Shown: one piece after another, positions 52,839 to 62,232 of the stretch | How positions within the stretch are numbered: the stretch's first letter is position 1 | Layout: the number at the start of each line of letters is the position of its first letter | Source of the DNA: Brucella pseudintermedia | GTDB lineage: Bacteria > Pseudomonadota > Alphaproteobacteria > Rhizobiales > Rhizobiaceae | NCBI RefSeq assembly: GCF_042697365.1 | Contig: NZ_CP137604.1 | Strand: one strand, 5' to 3' | Length of the DNA: 64,000 nt | The notes under the pieces: generated by a model | What the model was told of the DNA's origin: nothing | The model's database searches: none | The model's input: the letters and a program-made list of their open reading frames with translations, nothing else | Made by a program: the position numbers and the translations under genes

Positions 52839-55277
52839 ATGACGAGTACTGAACAGAAGACACCGTTGGGTGGCTCTGAAGCGGGCGGCGCGGACGGGCT
52901 CTATGCCGTTTTGCCGTTGCGTGACATCGTCGTTTTCCCCCATATGATCGTTCCGCTTTTTGTCGGCCGCGAAAAGTCCATTCGCGCGCTGGAGGAAGTG
53001 ATGGGCGTGGACAAGCAGATCCTGCTTGCCACCCAGAAGAACGCCGCCGATGACGATCCGGCACCGGATGCGATTTACGAAATCGGCACGATTGCCAATG
53101 TGCTGCAGCTTTTGAAGCTGCCGGACGGCACCGTCAAGGTGCTGGTCGAGGGCACGGCTCGCGCCAAGGTTTCCCGGTTTACGGACCGTGAGGACTATCA
53201 CGAAGCCTATGCTGCGGCTCTGCCGGAGCAGGATGAGGATGCCGTCGAGATCGAGGCGCTTGCCCGCTCGGTCGTTTCCGACTTCGAAAACTACGTCAAG
53301 CTGAACAAGAAGATTTCGCCGGAAGTGGTGGGCGCCGCCAGCCAGATCGACGATTATTCCAAGCTTGCCGACACGGTTGCCTCGCATCTCGCGATCAAGA
53401 TTCCCGAGAAGCAGGAAATGCTGTCGATCCTTTCGGTGCGCGAGCGCCTGGAGAAGGCGCTTTCCTTTATGGAAGCCGAAATTTCGGTTCTGCAGGTTGA
53501 GAAGCGTATCCGCAGCCGCGTCAAGCGCCAGATGGAGAAGACGCAGCGCGAATATTATCTCAATGAGCAGATGAAGGCGATCCAGAAGGAGCTTGGCGAT
53601 GGCGAGGACGGTCGCGATGAAGCGGCTGAACTGGAAGAACGCATCAACAAGACCAAGCTTTCCAAGGAAGCGCGCGAAAAGGCACAGGCCGAGCTAAAGA
53701 AGCTGCGCAGCATGAGCCCGATGTCTGCCGAAGCGACGGTGGTGCGCAACTATCTCGACTGGCTGCTGTCCATTCCGTGGGGCAAGAAGTCGAAGATCAA
53801 GCAGGACCTGAATTTTGCCGAGGAAGTGCTCGATGACGAGCATTTCGGCCTCGACAAGGTCAAGGAACGCATCGTCGAATATCTCGCGGTGCAGGCTCGC
53901 TCGACCAAGATCAAGGGCCCGATCCTCTGCCTCGTCGGACCTCCCGGCGTCGGCAAGACCTCGCTCGCCCGGTCGATAGCCAAGGCGACAGGCCGTGAAT
54001 ATGTCCGCATGTCGCTCGGCGGCGTACGTGACGAGGCTGAAATCCGCGGTCACCGCCGCACCTATATCGGCTCGATGCCCGGCAAGGTCATCCAGTCGAT
54101 GAAGAAGGCGAAGAAGTCCAATCCGCTCTTCCTGCTCGATGAAATCGACAAGATGGGGCAGGATTTCCGCGGCGATCCGTCATCGGCCATGCTCGAGGTG
54201 CTGGACCCCGAACAGAACTCGACCTTCATGGATCACTACCTTGAGGTCGAATACGATCTGTCGAACGTCATGTTCGTGACGACGGCCAATACGCTGAACA
54301 TTCCCGGTCCGCTTCTGGATCGTATGGAAGTCATCCGCATTGCCGGCTACACCGAGGATGAAAAGCTCGAGATCGCCAAGCGGCACCTGTTGCCGAAAGC
54401 GATCAAGGATCATGCCCTGCAGCCGAAGGAGTTTTCGGTCACTGACGATGCGCTGCGCAATGTTATCCGCCTTTACACGCGGGAAGCAGGTGTGCGCAGC
54501 CTCGAACGCGAACTGATGACGCTGGCGCGCAAGGCCGTGACCGAAATCCTGAAGTCGAAGAAGAAGTCGGTGAAAGTCACCGAAAAGAACCTCTCCGACT
54601 ATCTGGGTGTCGAGCGGTATCGCTTCGGTCAGGCGGAAGGCGAGGATCAGGTCGGCGTCGTGACAGGCCTTGCCTGGACGGAAGTCGGCGGCGAGTTGCT
54701 GACCATCGAAGGCGTCATGATGCCCGGCAAGGGCCGCATGACCGTCACGGGTAACCTCCGCGACGTGATGAAGGAATCGATCTCGGCTGCGGCATCCTAT
54801 GTCCGCAGCAGGGCAATCGACTTCGGCATCGAGCCTCCGCTGTTCGACAAGCGCGACATTCACGTGCACGTGCCGGAAGGTGCGACGCCGAAGGACGGTC
54901 CGTCCGCCGGCATCGCCATGGTCACGGCGATCGTCTCCGTGCTGACCGGCATTCCGGTTCGCAAGGACATCGCGATGACGGGCGAAGTCACGCTGCGCGG
55001 CCGTGTCCTGCCAATCGGCGGTCTCAAGGAAAAGCTCCTCGCGGCGCTGCGCGGCGGCATCAAGAAGGTTCTGATCCCGGAAGAAAACGCCAAGGATCTG
55101 GCGGATATTCCGGACAATGTGAAGAACAGTCTTGAGATCGTTCCGGTCTCCCGCGTGGGCGAGGTGCTCAGGCACGCTCTGGTTCGCGAGCCCGAGCCGA
55201 TTGAATGGACGGAGCCCGCAAATGCGACACCGGTCCCTTCCGTCGAGGAAGAGGCTGGCGCTCCAATGGCTCATTAA
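52839..55277 (+). CDS. lon: ATP-dependent protease Lon (endopeptidase La)
   Basis: An 812-residue hexameric protease. The N-terminal substrate domain starts at YAVLPLRDIVVFPHMIVPLF. The AAA+ domain has Walker A CLVGPPGVGKTSLARSIA and Walker B PLFLLDEIDKMG. The protease domain holds the catalytic dyad, with Ser689 in PKDGPSAGIAMVT and the Lys in GGLKEKLLAAL. It clears misfolded and regulatory proteins. A 305-base leader separates it from clpX, so it has its own promoter. Confidence 0.98.
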   Translation: MTSTEQKTPLGGSEAGGADGLYAVLPLRDIVVFPHMIVPLFVGREKSIRALEEVMGVDKQILLATQKNAADDDPAPDAIYEIGTIANVLQLLKLPDGTVKVLVEGTARAKVSRFTDREDYHEAYAAALPEQDEDAVEIEALARSVVSDFENYVKLNKKISPEVVGAASQIDDYSKLADTVASHLAIKIPEKQEMLSILSVRERLEKALSFMEAEISVLQVEKRIRSRVKRQMEKTQREYYLNEQMKAIQKELGDGEDGRDEAAELEERINKTKLSKEAREKAQAELKKLRSMSPMSAEATVVRNYLDWLLSIPWGKKSKIKQDLNFAEEVLDDEHFGLDKVKERIVEYLAVQARSTKIKGPILCLVGPPGVGKTSLARSIAKATGREYVRMSLGGVRDEAEIRGHRRTYIGSMPGKVIQSMKKAKKSNPLFLLDEIDKMGQDFRGDPSSAMLEVLDPEQNSTFMDHYLEVEYDLSNVMFVTTANTLNIPGPLLDRMEVIRIAGYTEDEKLEIAKRHLLPKAIKDHALQPKEFSVTDDALRNVIRLYTREAGVRSLERELMTLARKAVTEILKSKKKSVKVTEKNLSDYLGVERYRFGQAEGEDQVGVVTGLAWTEVGGELLTIEGVMMPGKGRMTVTGNLRDVMKESISAAASYVRSRAIDFGIEPPLFDKRDIHVHVPEGATPKDGPSAGIAMVTAIVSVLTGIPVRKDIAMTGEVTLRGRVLPIGGLKEKLLAALRGGIKKVLIPEENAKDLADIPDNVKNSLEIVPVSRVGEVLRHALVREPEPIEWTEPANATPVPSVEEEAGAPMAH

Positions 55278-55400
55278 GGCCTTTCCGGCAAACCTTAGAA
55301 AGAGTTTGCTTGTTGGCAACGCGCTGAAATGAACTTCTGGCAGGCGATTCTGATTCAGTCGATAGTCCTGCCGGAAGCTGTCTATCAGGACCAACAATTG

Positions 55401-55459
55401 AAATGCCGGGCAAATTGCCCGGCATTTCTGTGTTTAACCCCGGTTTTCCGGGGTTTTTT
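55401..55459 (+). terminator. tandem terminators between lon and hupB
   Basis: First stem: AAATGCCGGGC and GCCCGGCATTT (55401-55427). Second stem: AACCCCGG and CCGGGGTT with a TTTT loop, followed by TTTT (55436-55459). The pair should block read-through from lon into hupB. Confidence 0.85.
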
Positions 55460-55463
55460 CACG

Positions 55464-55492
55464 TTGACAGGCTTGGTTTGTGAAACGATTTG
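55464..55492 (+). promoter_or_regulatory. probable hupB promoter
   Basis: TTGACA (55464-55469) is followed 17 bases later by a weak -10 (GATTTG, 55487-55492). It lies just after the tandem terminators and about 60 bases before the hupB start. Confidence 0.4.
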
Positions 55493-55553
55493 AATAAACT
55501 CCGACCAATCCGGTCACGTTATCCGTTCCGGTAGATAAAGAAAGGAAATGCCA

Positions 55554-55829
55554 ATGAACAAGAACGAATTGGTTGCCGCAGTTGCGGAAAAGGGCGGTTT
55601 GACGAAGGCTGATGCCGGTACTGCTGTTGACGCCGTACTCGCTGCTGTTACCGGCGCACTGAAGGCTGGTGAAGAAGTCCGTCTGCCTGGCTTCGGCGTT
55701 TTCTCCGTTTCGCATCGCGCTGCCTCGACCGGCCGTAACCCGTCGACCGGCAAGGAAGTTGCTATCCCGGCTCGCAACGTGCCGAAGTTCTCGGCTGGCA
55801 AGGGCCTGAAGGACGCCGTAAACGGCTAA
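55554..55829 (+). CDS. hupB: DNA-binding protein HU
   Basis: A 91-residue histone-like protein that bends and compacts DNA. The HU signature GFGVFSVSHRAASTGRNPST forms the DNA-embracing beta arm, and KNELVAAVAEKGGLTKADA opens the helical dimer part. I chose ATG 55554 because AAAGGA lies eight bases ahead; the ATG at 55548 is too close to it. The gene is single, with terminators on both sides, as fits a highly expressed gene. Confidence 0.97.
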   Translation: MNKNELVAAVAEKGGLTKADAGTAVDAVLAAVTGALKAGEEVRLPGFGVFSVSHRAASTGRNPSTGKEVAIPARNVPKFSAGKGLKDAVNG

Positions 55830-55916
55830 TCATGATCCGGGGAGTGAAAGCTCTTCGAACGGATCGTGACGACAAATTTCCAGCCATCGCGGCATGATCG
55901 CGGAAGGCTGTCGAGA

Positions 55917-55942
55917 AGGCCCGGTTTATCCGGGCTTTTTTC
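55917..55942 (+). terminator. terminator after hupB
   Basis: AGGCCCGG and CCGGGCTTTTTT pair around TTTAT. Confidence 0.85.
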
Positions 55943-56029
55943 ATATGCAGAGCTTTGGCACGTGCTTCCACATGCTGTCGCGACATGGCACCTTGTGGAC
56001 AATTATCGTTGGCTGATTTGGAGACGCCT

Positions 56030-56350
56030 GTGCTTGCCGTCGGTCTAATGGGTTTTGCAATAAGCGTGCTGCTGGCAGTGATTGCGAACAGCCGGTTTGG
56101 GGAACTTGAGCGGCTCCCGATGCAGTGGGGTTTATCAGGCCGGATTAACTGGACGGCACCGCGCGTTCCGGCTCTGGCCTTTGCCCCGGTGCTTTACGCC
56201 GTGTTGGCCGGTATATTCATTTGGGCTGCGGAGCATGATCCTGAAAAATACACTGCAAAATCGGCGGGCATAGTGCTGATCGCAATGATTGCGGTACAGA
56301 TCCTCCACTTGTGGATGATCGATCGTTATCGATTAAAGCTGCTCAAATAG
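56030..56350 (+). CDS. small DUF1648-like membrane protein
   Basis: A 106-residue protein with three hydrophobic helices (VGLMGFAISVLLAVIANS; ALAFAPVLYAVLAGIFIWAA; AGIVLIAMIAVQILHLWMI). Between the first two is LPMQWGLSGRINWTAPR, which resembles the DUF1648 motif (target, small residues, then a tryptophan) found in SdpI-type proteins. The function is unknown. I chose GTG 56030 because GGAG lies six bases before it. An in-frame ATG at 55955 would add an unconserved stretch. Confidence 0.6.
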   Translation: MLAVGLMGFAISVLLAVIANSRFGELERLPMQWGLSGRINWTAPRVPALAFAPVLYAVLAGIFIWAAEHDPEKYTAKSAGIVLIAMIAVQILHLWMIDRYRLKLLK

Positions 56351-56353
56351 ACA

Positions 56354-56378
56354 GAAGCCGGGCACTAAGCCCGGCTTC
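56354..56378. terminator. shared terminator between convergent genes
   Basis: GAAGCCGGGC and GCCCGGCTTC form a 10-bp stem around ACTAA, between the small membrane protein gene and uvrA. Confidence 0.75.
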
Positions 56379-56404
56379 CGCCAATAACTCTCTTTGCCTA
56401 CGGC

Positions 56405-59329
56405 TTATTCAGCCGCCTCTGAACTGCGCTTTGGGCGGCGTTCCAGCAGTTCCTTGAGGAAGTGGCCGGTGTAGGAGCGCTTCTCCTTCACAATGTCTTC
56501 CGGACGGCCCACGGCGACAATCTCGCCGCCGCCATCGCCACCTTCCGGTCCAAGATCGATCACCCAGTCGGCGGTCTTGATGACTTCCAGATTGTGCTCG
56601 ATCACCACGACCGTGTTGCCCTGTTCGACCAGTTCGTGCAGCACTTCCAGAAGTTTTGCCACGTCATGGAAGTGCAAGCCGGTTGTCGGCTCATCCAGAA
56701 TATAGAGCGTGCGGCCCGTCGCGCGGCGCGACAGTTCCTTGGCAAGCTTCACGCGCTGCGCTTCGCCGCCGGAAAGCGTCGTTGCCTGCTGGCCGACCTT
56801 GATATAGCCGAGGCCAACCTTGACGAGCGTTTCCAGCTTGTCGCGCACCGCAGGCACGGCGGAGAAGAACTCCGCGCCTTCCTCAACCGTCATATCCAGC
56901 ACATCGGCAATGGACTTGCCCTTGAACAGGACTTCCAGCGTTTCGCGATTGTAGCGCTTGCCGTGGCAGACGTCGCAAGTCACATAAACATCCGGCAGGA
57001 AGTGCATCTCGATCTTGATGACGCCATCGCCCTGGCAGGCCTCGCAGCGCCCGCCCTTCACGTTGAACGAGAAGCGGCCCGGCTGATAGCCGCGCGCCTT
57101 GGCTTCCGGCAGGCCCGCGAACCAGTCGCGGATCGGCGTGAAGGCGCCGGTATAGGTCGCCGGGTTGGAACGCGGGGTGCGGCCAATCGGAGACTGGTCG
57201 ATGTCGATCACCTTGTCGAGGAATTCCAGGCCCTCAATACGGTCATGTTCCGCGGGGTGTTCGCGCGAGCCCATGATGCGGCGCGAAGCGGCCTTGAACA
57301 GCGTTTCGATCAGGAAGGTGGACTTGCCGCCGCCTGAAACGCCGGTGACAGCGGTGAAGGTGCCGAGCGGAATATCCGCCGAGACATTTTTGAGGTTGTT
57401 GCCGCGCGCGCCCACCACCCGGATACGCTTGGACTTCTCAATCTTGCGCCGTTCCGCCGGAACCGCAACCTCCATCGCGCCCGACAGATATTTGCCGGTC
57501 AGCGAGTTTGCGTTGGACATCACATCCTGTGGCGACCCTTGAGCGATCACCTTGCCGCCGTGGACACCAGCCGCCGGGCCGATATCGACCACATAATCGG
57601 CAGTCAGGATCGCATCTTCATCATGTTCGACCACGATGACCGTATTGCCGAGATCGCGCAAGTGGCGCAGCGTATCGAGAAGGCGGGCATTGTCGCGCTG
57701 ATGCAGGCCGATGGAAGGCTCGTCCAGCACGTAAAGCACGCCGGTCAGTCCCGAGCCGATCTGAGAGGCAAGACGGATGCGCTGGCTTTCACCGCCCGAC
57801 AGCGTGCCGGAATTGCGCGCCAGCGTCAGGTAATCGAGACCCACATCGTTGAGGAATTGCAGGCGCTCGCGGATTTCCTTGAGGATGCGGGCGGCAATTT
57901 CGCGCTGCTTGTCGTTGAAGCTGCTATCAATGTCGCGGAACCACGCGTCGGCCTTGCGGATCGACATTTCGGTGATTTCACCGATATGCTTCATGCCGAC
58001 CTTGACCGCCAGCGCTTCCGGCTTCAGGCGGAAACCGTTGCAGGCCGGGCAGGGCGTCGAGGCCATGAAGCGCTCGATTTCTTCACGCGACCAGGCGGAA
58101 TCGGTTTCCTTCCAGCGGCGTTCCAGATTGGGGATGACACCCTCGAACGGCTTTGTCGTCTGGTAGGAGCGCAAGCCGTCATCGTACTGGAAGGTGATTT
58201 CCTTGCCCCTGGTGCCATAAAGAATGGCTTGCTGCGCTTCTTCCGAGAGATCAGCCCATTTTGCGCCGATCTTGAAGCCATAGGCTTTGCCAAGCGCTTC
58301 CAGCGTCTGGTTGTAGTAGGGCGAAGAGGAGCGCGCCCACGGCGCAATCGCGCCATCCTTCAAGGCGGCCGTTTCGTCAGGGACAATCAGGTTCGGATCG
58401 ATAGCCTGTTGCGTGCCGAGGCCGTCGCAGGTCGGGCAAGCGCCGAACGGGTTGTTGAACGAGAACAGGCGCGGCTCGATTTCCGGAATGGTGAAGCCGG
58501 ACACCGGGCAGGCAAACTTTTCCGAGAAAAGAATCCGCTCGTGGGTTTCGTTGGCCGACTTGTTGGCAGCGCCGCCTTCCGCCGTTTCTTCGGGTGGCAG
58601 CGGCTTGTCGGCGAATTCGGCAACGGCCAGACCTTCGGCAAGCTTGAGGCAGGTTTCAAGGCTGTCGGCGAGGCGGGTCGAAAGGTCCGCGCGCACCACC
58701 ACACGGTCGACCACCACATCGATATCGTGCTTGTATTTCTTGTCGAGCGCCGGAACATCGGCGATTTCATAGAAGGTGCCGTCTACCTTGACGCGCTGAA
58801 AGCCCTTCTTTTGAAGCTCCGCCAGCTCCTTCTTGTATTCGCCCTTGCGGCCGCGCACGATGGGCGCAAGGATGTAAAGCCGGGTGCCTTCCTCCAGCGC
58901 CATGACGCGATCGACCATCTGGCTCACCGTCTGGCTTTCAATGGGAAGGCCGGTCGCAGGTGAATAGGGCACGCCGACGCGCGCAAAGAGCAGGCGCATA
59001 TAGTCGTAGATTTCGGTAACGGTGCCGACCGTCGAACGCGGGTTGCGGCTCGTCGTCTTCTGCTCGATGGAAATGGCGGGCGACAGACCGTCGATCTGGT
59101 CGACGTCCGGCTTCTGCATCATTTCCAGGAACTGGCGCGCATAGGCCGAAAGGCTTTCGACATAGCGGCGCTGGCCCTCCGCATAGATCGTATCGAAGGC
59201 AAGCGAGGATTTGCCCGAGCCCGAAAGACCCGTCATCACGATCAGCTTGTCGCGCGGCAGATCGAGATCGACATTCTTCAAGTTGTGTTCGCGCGCGCCA
59301 CGTATGGAAATGAATTTCTGATCGCTCAT
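56405..59329 (-). CDS. uvrA: excinuclease ABC subunit A
   Basis: A 974-residue DNA-damage sensor of nucleotide excision repair. It has two ABC ATPase units: Walker A GLSGSGKSSLAFDT near residue 33 and GVSGGGKSTFLIETL in the second half, with signatures LSGGESQRIRLA and LSGGEAQRVKLA. Zinc modules are visible (CPVSGF...CPTC and GRCEACQGDG...CDVCHGKRY). I chose ATG 59329, giving the normal length; the open frame runs to 59386. A LexA box lies about 140 bases upstream, so SOS control is expected. Confidence 0.97.
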   Translation of the reverse strand: MSDQKFISIRGAREHNLKNVDLDLPRDKLIVMTGLSGSGKSSLAFDTIYAEGQRRYVESLSAYARQFLEMMQKPDVDQIDGLSPAISIEQKTTSRNPRSTVGTVTEIYDYMRLLFARVGVPYSPATGLPIESQTVSQMVDRVMALEEGTRLYILAPIVRGRKGEYKKELAELQKKGFQRVKVDGTFYEIADVPALDKKYKHDIDVVVDRVVVRADLSTRLADSLETCLKLAEGLAVAEFADKPLPPEETAEGGAANKSANETHERILFSEKFACPVSGFTIPEIEPRLFSFNNPFGACPTCDGLGTQQAIDPNLIVPDETAALKDGAIAPWARSSSPYYNQTLEALGKAYGFKIGAKWADLSEEAQQAILYGTRGKEITFQYDDGLRSYQTTKPFEGVIPNLERRWKETDSAWSREEIERFMASTPCPACNGFRLKPEALAVKVGMKHIGEITEMSIRKADAWFRDIDSSFNDKQREIAARILKEIRERLQFLNDVGLDYLTLARNSGTLSGGESQRIRLASQIGSGLTGVLYVLDEPSIGLHQRDNARLLDTLRHLRDLGNTVIVVEHDEDAILTADYVVDIGPAAGVHGGKVIAQGSPQDVMSNANSLTGKYLSGAMEVAVPAERRKIEKSKRIRVVGARGNNLKNVSADIPLGTFTAVTGVSGGGKSTFLIETLFKAASRRIMGSREHPAEHDRIEGLEFLDKVIDIDQSPIGRTPRSNPATYTGAFTPIRDWFAGLPEAKARGYQPGRFSFNVKGGRCEACQGDGVIKIEMHFLPDVYVTCDVCHGKRYNRETLEVLFKGKSIADVLDMTVEEGAEFFSAVPAVRDKLETLVKVGLGYIKVGQQATTLSGGEAQRVKLAKELSRRATGRTLYILDEPTTGLHFHDVAKLLEVLHELVEQGNTVVVIEHNLEVIKTADWVIDLGPEGGDGGGEIVAVGRPEDIVKEKRSYTGHFLKELLERRPKRSSEAAE

Positions 59330-59467
59330 TCCGCGTCCTGCCTGATCATGATGCCATGGATAAACCGGCGCCGGATGGTGAAACACGTCGCGCCGGTTTC
59401 TAATATGGGGTGGAACCCTCCAATAAGAAGGGGTCTCGGGTCATTCATCGCTGCACTCTTACCACTA

Positions 59468-59482
59468 GAACAAATATCGAAC
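59468..59482. promoter_or_regulatory. LexA (SOS) box of uvrA
   Basis: GAAC-AAATATC-GAAC fits the alphaproteobacterial LexA consensus GAAC-N7-GAAC. It lies 139 bases upstream of the uvrA start, in the divergent uvrA-ssb region. Confidence 0.75.
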
Positions 59483-60109
59483 AACCAGCCTTCTGATAGG
59501 CGATACGAAATGTGAACGCAAGAGCGTTGACTGTCACTCCTGACAGGAGCAGACTACCCTTACTCGCTGACAGCGGAGAGGTGCCGCGGAGGGATGACGC
59601 GGCGTCGGCAAGAGGTCCGCAGGAGGCGGGAGACCCAGTAGGGAGGTAAGGAGCATGAGTCCACCTGACTACGTTGCCTAGCTTTCACAAGGATGAAAGC
59701 ACAATCGATTTCGGTCGCGGCAGCATCTTTTCGCAAGGAATGATGCATCGTTGATCGAAACTGCGATTGCCGAAAATCTGAATTTGCGCGGAAGGTCAAT
59801 GACCGCGTGTCATGCCATCCGAAAAGATCTGCTGGCGAATTATTGTCGGCACAAGAGCATTGCTCAAACCCAAGCCCTGCGCGCCAAAGATACAGTGAGC
59901 GGCAGGGCTTTTCCTTGGAAGTCTGAACGGTCTCGTGGAGTATCTGCGGTTGTCGATTCATGAAGCGCGAAGGCTGTCTTGAAATTAAGGCAGATGCGGT
60001 TTTTCACACTGAAATGAGGAAAACTGCATTTTCAGCAGGGCAGACGGTACAAAATTCCTTGAAAAATTGTGGCATACGCATGTCTTTTCAATGTCAAAGG
60101 TTGCATTTT
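59483..60109. other. long uvrA-ssb intergenic stretch
   Basis: I find no credible gene here. The longest frame (minus strand, 59560-59961) has no ribosome binding site and an odd composition. A small RNA is possible, but I see no clear signature. Confidence 0.45.
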
Positions 60110-60124
60110 GAACAAAACAAGAAC
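60110..60124. promoter_or_regulatory. LexA (SOS) box of ssb
   Basis: GAAC-AAAACAA-GAAC is a second exact match to GAAC-N7-GAAC, 189 bases upstream of the ssb start. Confidence 0.75.
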
Positions 60125-60313
60125 ATAAACTCTGTGGACATTGACAAATTCACCGCGCCGGATTGAGCGCTCATTGAGCCAGTCCTGTAAGGTGAGCATT
60201 GAGTTTCTGGCGATGGTGCCTCGTTGCGCCTGAGCTTTCATTTGGAAAGCGCCTCTTGTCCGTGCGAGGACGTGCGGAAAGGGAGCGCGTGCGAGACCCG
60301 GAGTAAGTTTTCG

Positions 60314-60823
60314 ATGGCTGGTAGCGTCAACAAAGTCATTCTGGTCGGCAATCTTGGTGCCGATCCGGAAATCCGTCGCCTGAACTCGGGCGACGTGGTT
60401 GCCAATCTGCGCATTGCAACGTCGGAAAGCTGGCGCGACCGTCAGACCGGCGAACGCAAGGACCGCACTGAATGGCACAGCGTCGTCATTTTCAACGAGA
60501 ACCTTGCCAAGGTCGCGGAGCAGTATCTGAAGAAGGGCGCTAAGGTTTATATCGAAGGCGCGCTCCAGACTCGCAAATGGCAGGATCAGAACGGCAATGA
60601 CCGTTACTCGACGGAAGTTGTGCTGCAGAAGTTCCGCGGCGAGTTGCAGATGCTCGACAGCCGCGGCGAAGGCGGCGGTGAGGGCCGTTCGTTCGGCGGA
60701 GGCGGCAACCGCAACCAGATGTCGGATTACTCCGGCGGCGGTGATTTTGGCTCGTCCGGTCCATCTTCGGGCGGCAGCGGCGGCGGTTTCTCGCGTGATC
60801 TGGACGACGAAATCCCGTTCTGA
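60314..60823 (+). CDS. ssb: single-stranded DNA-binding protein
   Basis: A 169-residue SSB. The N-terminal OB fold (NKVILVGNLGADPEIRRLNS ... TEWHSVVIFNENLAKVAEQY) is followed by a Gly/Ser-rich flexible linker (about 117-160) and the acidic tip DLDDEIPF, which recruits repair and replication partners. I chose ATG 60314, with GGAG ahead and the family N-terminus MAGSVNK. It is divergent from uvrA, and each gene has a LexA box. Confidence 0.97.
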   Translation: MAGSVNKVILVGNLGADPEIRRLNSGDVVANLRIATSESWRDRQTGERKDRTEWHSVVIFNENLAKVAEQYLKKGAKVYIEGALQTRKWQDQNGNDRYSTEVVLQKFRGELQMLDSRGEGGGEGRSFGGGGNRNQMSDYSGGGDFGSSGPSSGGSGGGFSRDLDDEIPF

Positions 60824-60859
60824 GAGCCGGCATCATCCATTCTATAAGAAAAAGACGAT

Positions 60860-60884
60860 AAGGCGCTGTTTTTCAGCGCCTTTT
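60860..60884 (+). terminator. terminator after ssb
   Basis: AAGGCGCTG and CAGCGCCTT pair around TTTTT, followed by TT. Confidence 0.85.
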
Positions 60885-61099
60885 CCATTGCGGGATCAAG
60901 TAGAAGTATCGGCGAGAATAGCCGGCTCCGCTGGCTGAAATCGTCAGCGTGATTGGTTCTCCTGTGAGGCGTCTGAGAGGGGCGGAATTCCACGCTAAAG
61001 ACATGCAGTTAGCTGGTCAACGCCGGCGGCACCCAAGCACATCGTATTGCAGATCAAGCGACGGAGAACCCCATCCGTTTTAGAGTGCGTCGTAGTCAA

Positions 61100-61825
61100 T
61101 TAACATTTTTGCCATTCCATGATCATGGTGAATGGCGTCGTGAGATACCTTTCCACCCTGTCTTGTGGACCGCTGGATGGTCTCGGTTCATCGAAGAACG
61201 TCAGTTTCAGGCCTTCACCCAGCAATACGGACATATATGTGCTCAACGGGCGGTGCCAGTTGCGCACTCGTAACCCATCCCATTCAAACCACTCCGAACG
61301 TTCCCTAAAATAGTTTCCAAGAGGATGATACACACGGCCGTCTTCGCCTTTGATCCACCCAATTGTGCCATTGGAAGTGAAGAAACTTGTGAGGTTTGCG
61401 ATCAGAATTCTTCCGTCAGGCTTGAGAACGCGGGTGGCTTCTCGAATCGCCATGTGAATGTCGTCGATATCGAGAAGGGTTAGGTAGAATACTGCGAGGT
61501 CAAACTCTTCATCACCGAAAGGCAATTTCTCGGCAAAAGCGTTGAGATATTTACCGGACGGATCAAGCTTTCGTGCTCTTTCAATAAACGGTTCGATTGG
61601 ATCAACTCCGATAGCATCGATACCTATCCTCTTTGCCATGCGACAAAACCGTCCTTCGCCGCAGCCGATATCCAACATTTTTGCCGCGCCCGACAATTCA
61701 GATCGTTCCAGCATCGGCTTGTCCAGCACGAACTCGCGCGCGAAATCGCCTGAATCCGGCATTCTGTCGATCCATGCTTGAGAGGAGCTAAGCCAGCCGT
61801 TCTCATCTGGATCACGTTGCTTCAT
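61100..61825 (-). CDS. class I SAM-dependent methyltransferase
   Basis: A 241-residue methyltransferase. Motif I is KMLDIGCGEGRFCRMAKRIG, the acidic end of strand 2 is IGVDPIEPFIERAR, and motif IV is EEFDLAVFYLTLLDIDD, as in the Methyltransf_11 (UbiE-like) group. The substrate is unknown. I chose ATG 61825 with AGGGA ten bases ahead; the frame reaches 61981, but the added residues look unconserved and basic. It stands alone beside a transposase remnant. Confidence 0.8.
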   Translation of the reverse strand: MKQRDPDENGWLSSSQAWIDRMPDSGDFAREFVLDKPMLERSELSGAAKMLDIGCGEGRFCRMAKRIGIDAIGVDPIEPFIERARKLDPSGKYLNAFAEKLPFGDEEFDLAVFYLTLLDIDDIHMAIREATRVLKPDGRILIANLTSFFTSNGTIGWIKGEDGRVYHPLGNYFRERSEWFEWDGLRVRNWHRPLSTYMSVLLGEGLKLTFFDEPRPSSGPQDRVERYLTTPFTMIMEWQKC

Positions 61826-61941
61826 TGCCTGATATTCCCTGTTGCACAAACGATGGTTTAAGGCGGGCGCGCTCACATTGGAGAGCTGTAAACGTATCTC
61901 AACCAGCCGCTTAAACAAAGCATCTTGAACATCATCGAATT

Positions 61942-62178
61942 TTGATAAAGGAACACGGATGCCACACGTCACTCTCAACAATCAGCAAAAGGACTGGGGC
62001 ATCTGCCGACCTCGCAAATGGATTTGCTCGGACGTTAAGTGATGAAGATCTCGGCCACATCAAGCTGCACCGCCGCCCATACAACAGGTTTAGGTGCGCC
62101 CTGCAATTATGCGTCCTGCGCTATCATCTCATCCGCTGGCCATGTCTCCCCCATGGAGCACATCAATCTGACCGGTGA
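61942..62178 (+). pseudogene. remnant of a Tn3-family transposase (DUF4158 part)
   Basis: The frame ends with LSDEDLGHIKLHRRPYNRFR followed by CALQLCVLRYH, which resembles the DUF4158 N-terminal signature of Tn3-type transposases (DLxLIxxRRGxxNRLGFALQLCxLRY). After that the frame is lost, and MEHINLTGEY-like coding appears in another frame. The rest of the transposase and its terminal repeats are absent. It is a decayed fragment; the likeness is to a short motif, so moderate confidence. Confidence 0.5.
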
Positions 62179-62232
62179 ATATCGGCGGTCGAAATCTTAA
62201 CGTAAGATTCCGCCCCTTCCGTAAACGACCCA

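Noticed and set aside
59560..59961. A 133-codon minus-strand open frame between uvrA and ssb
   Set aside because: No start signal, unusual Ser/Arg/Cys composition and no recognisable fold.
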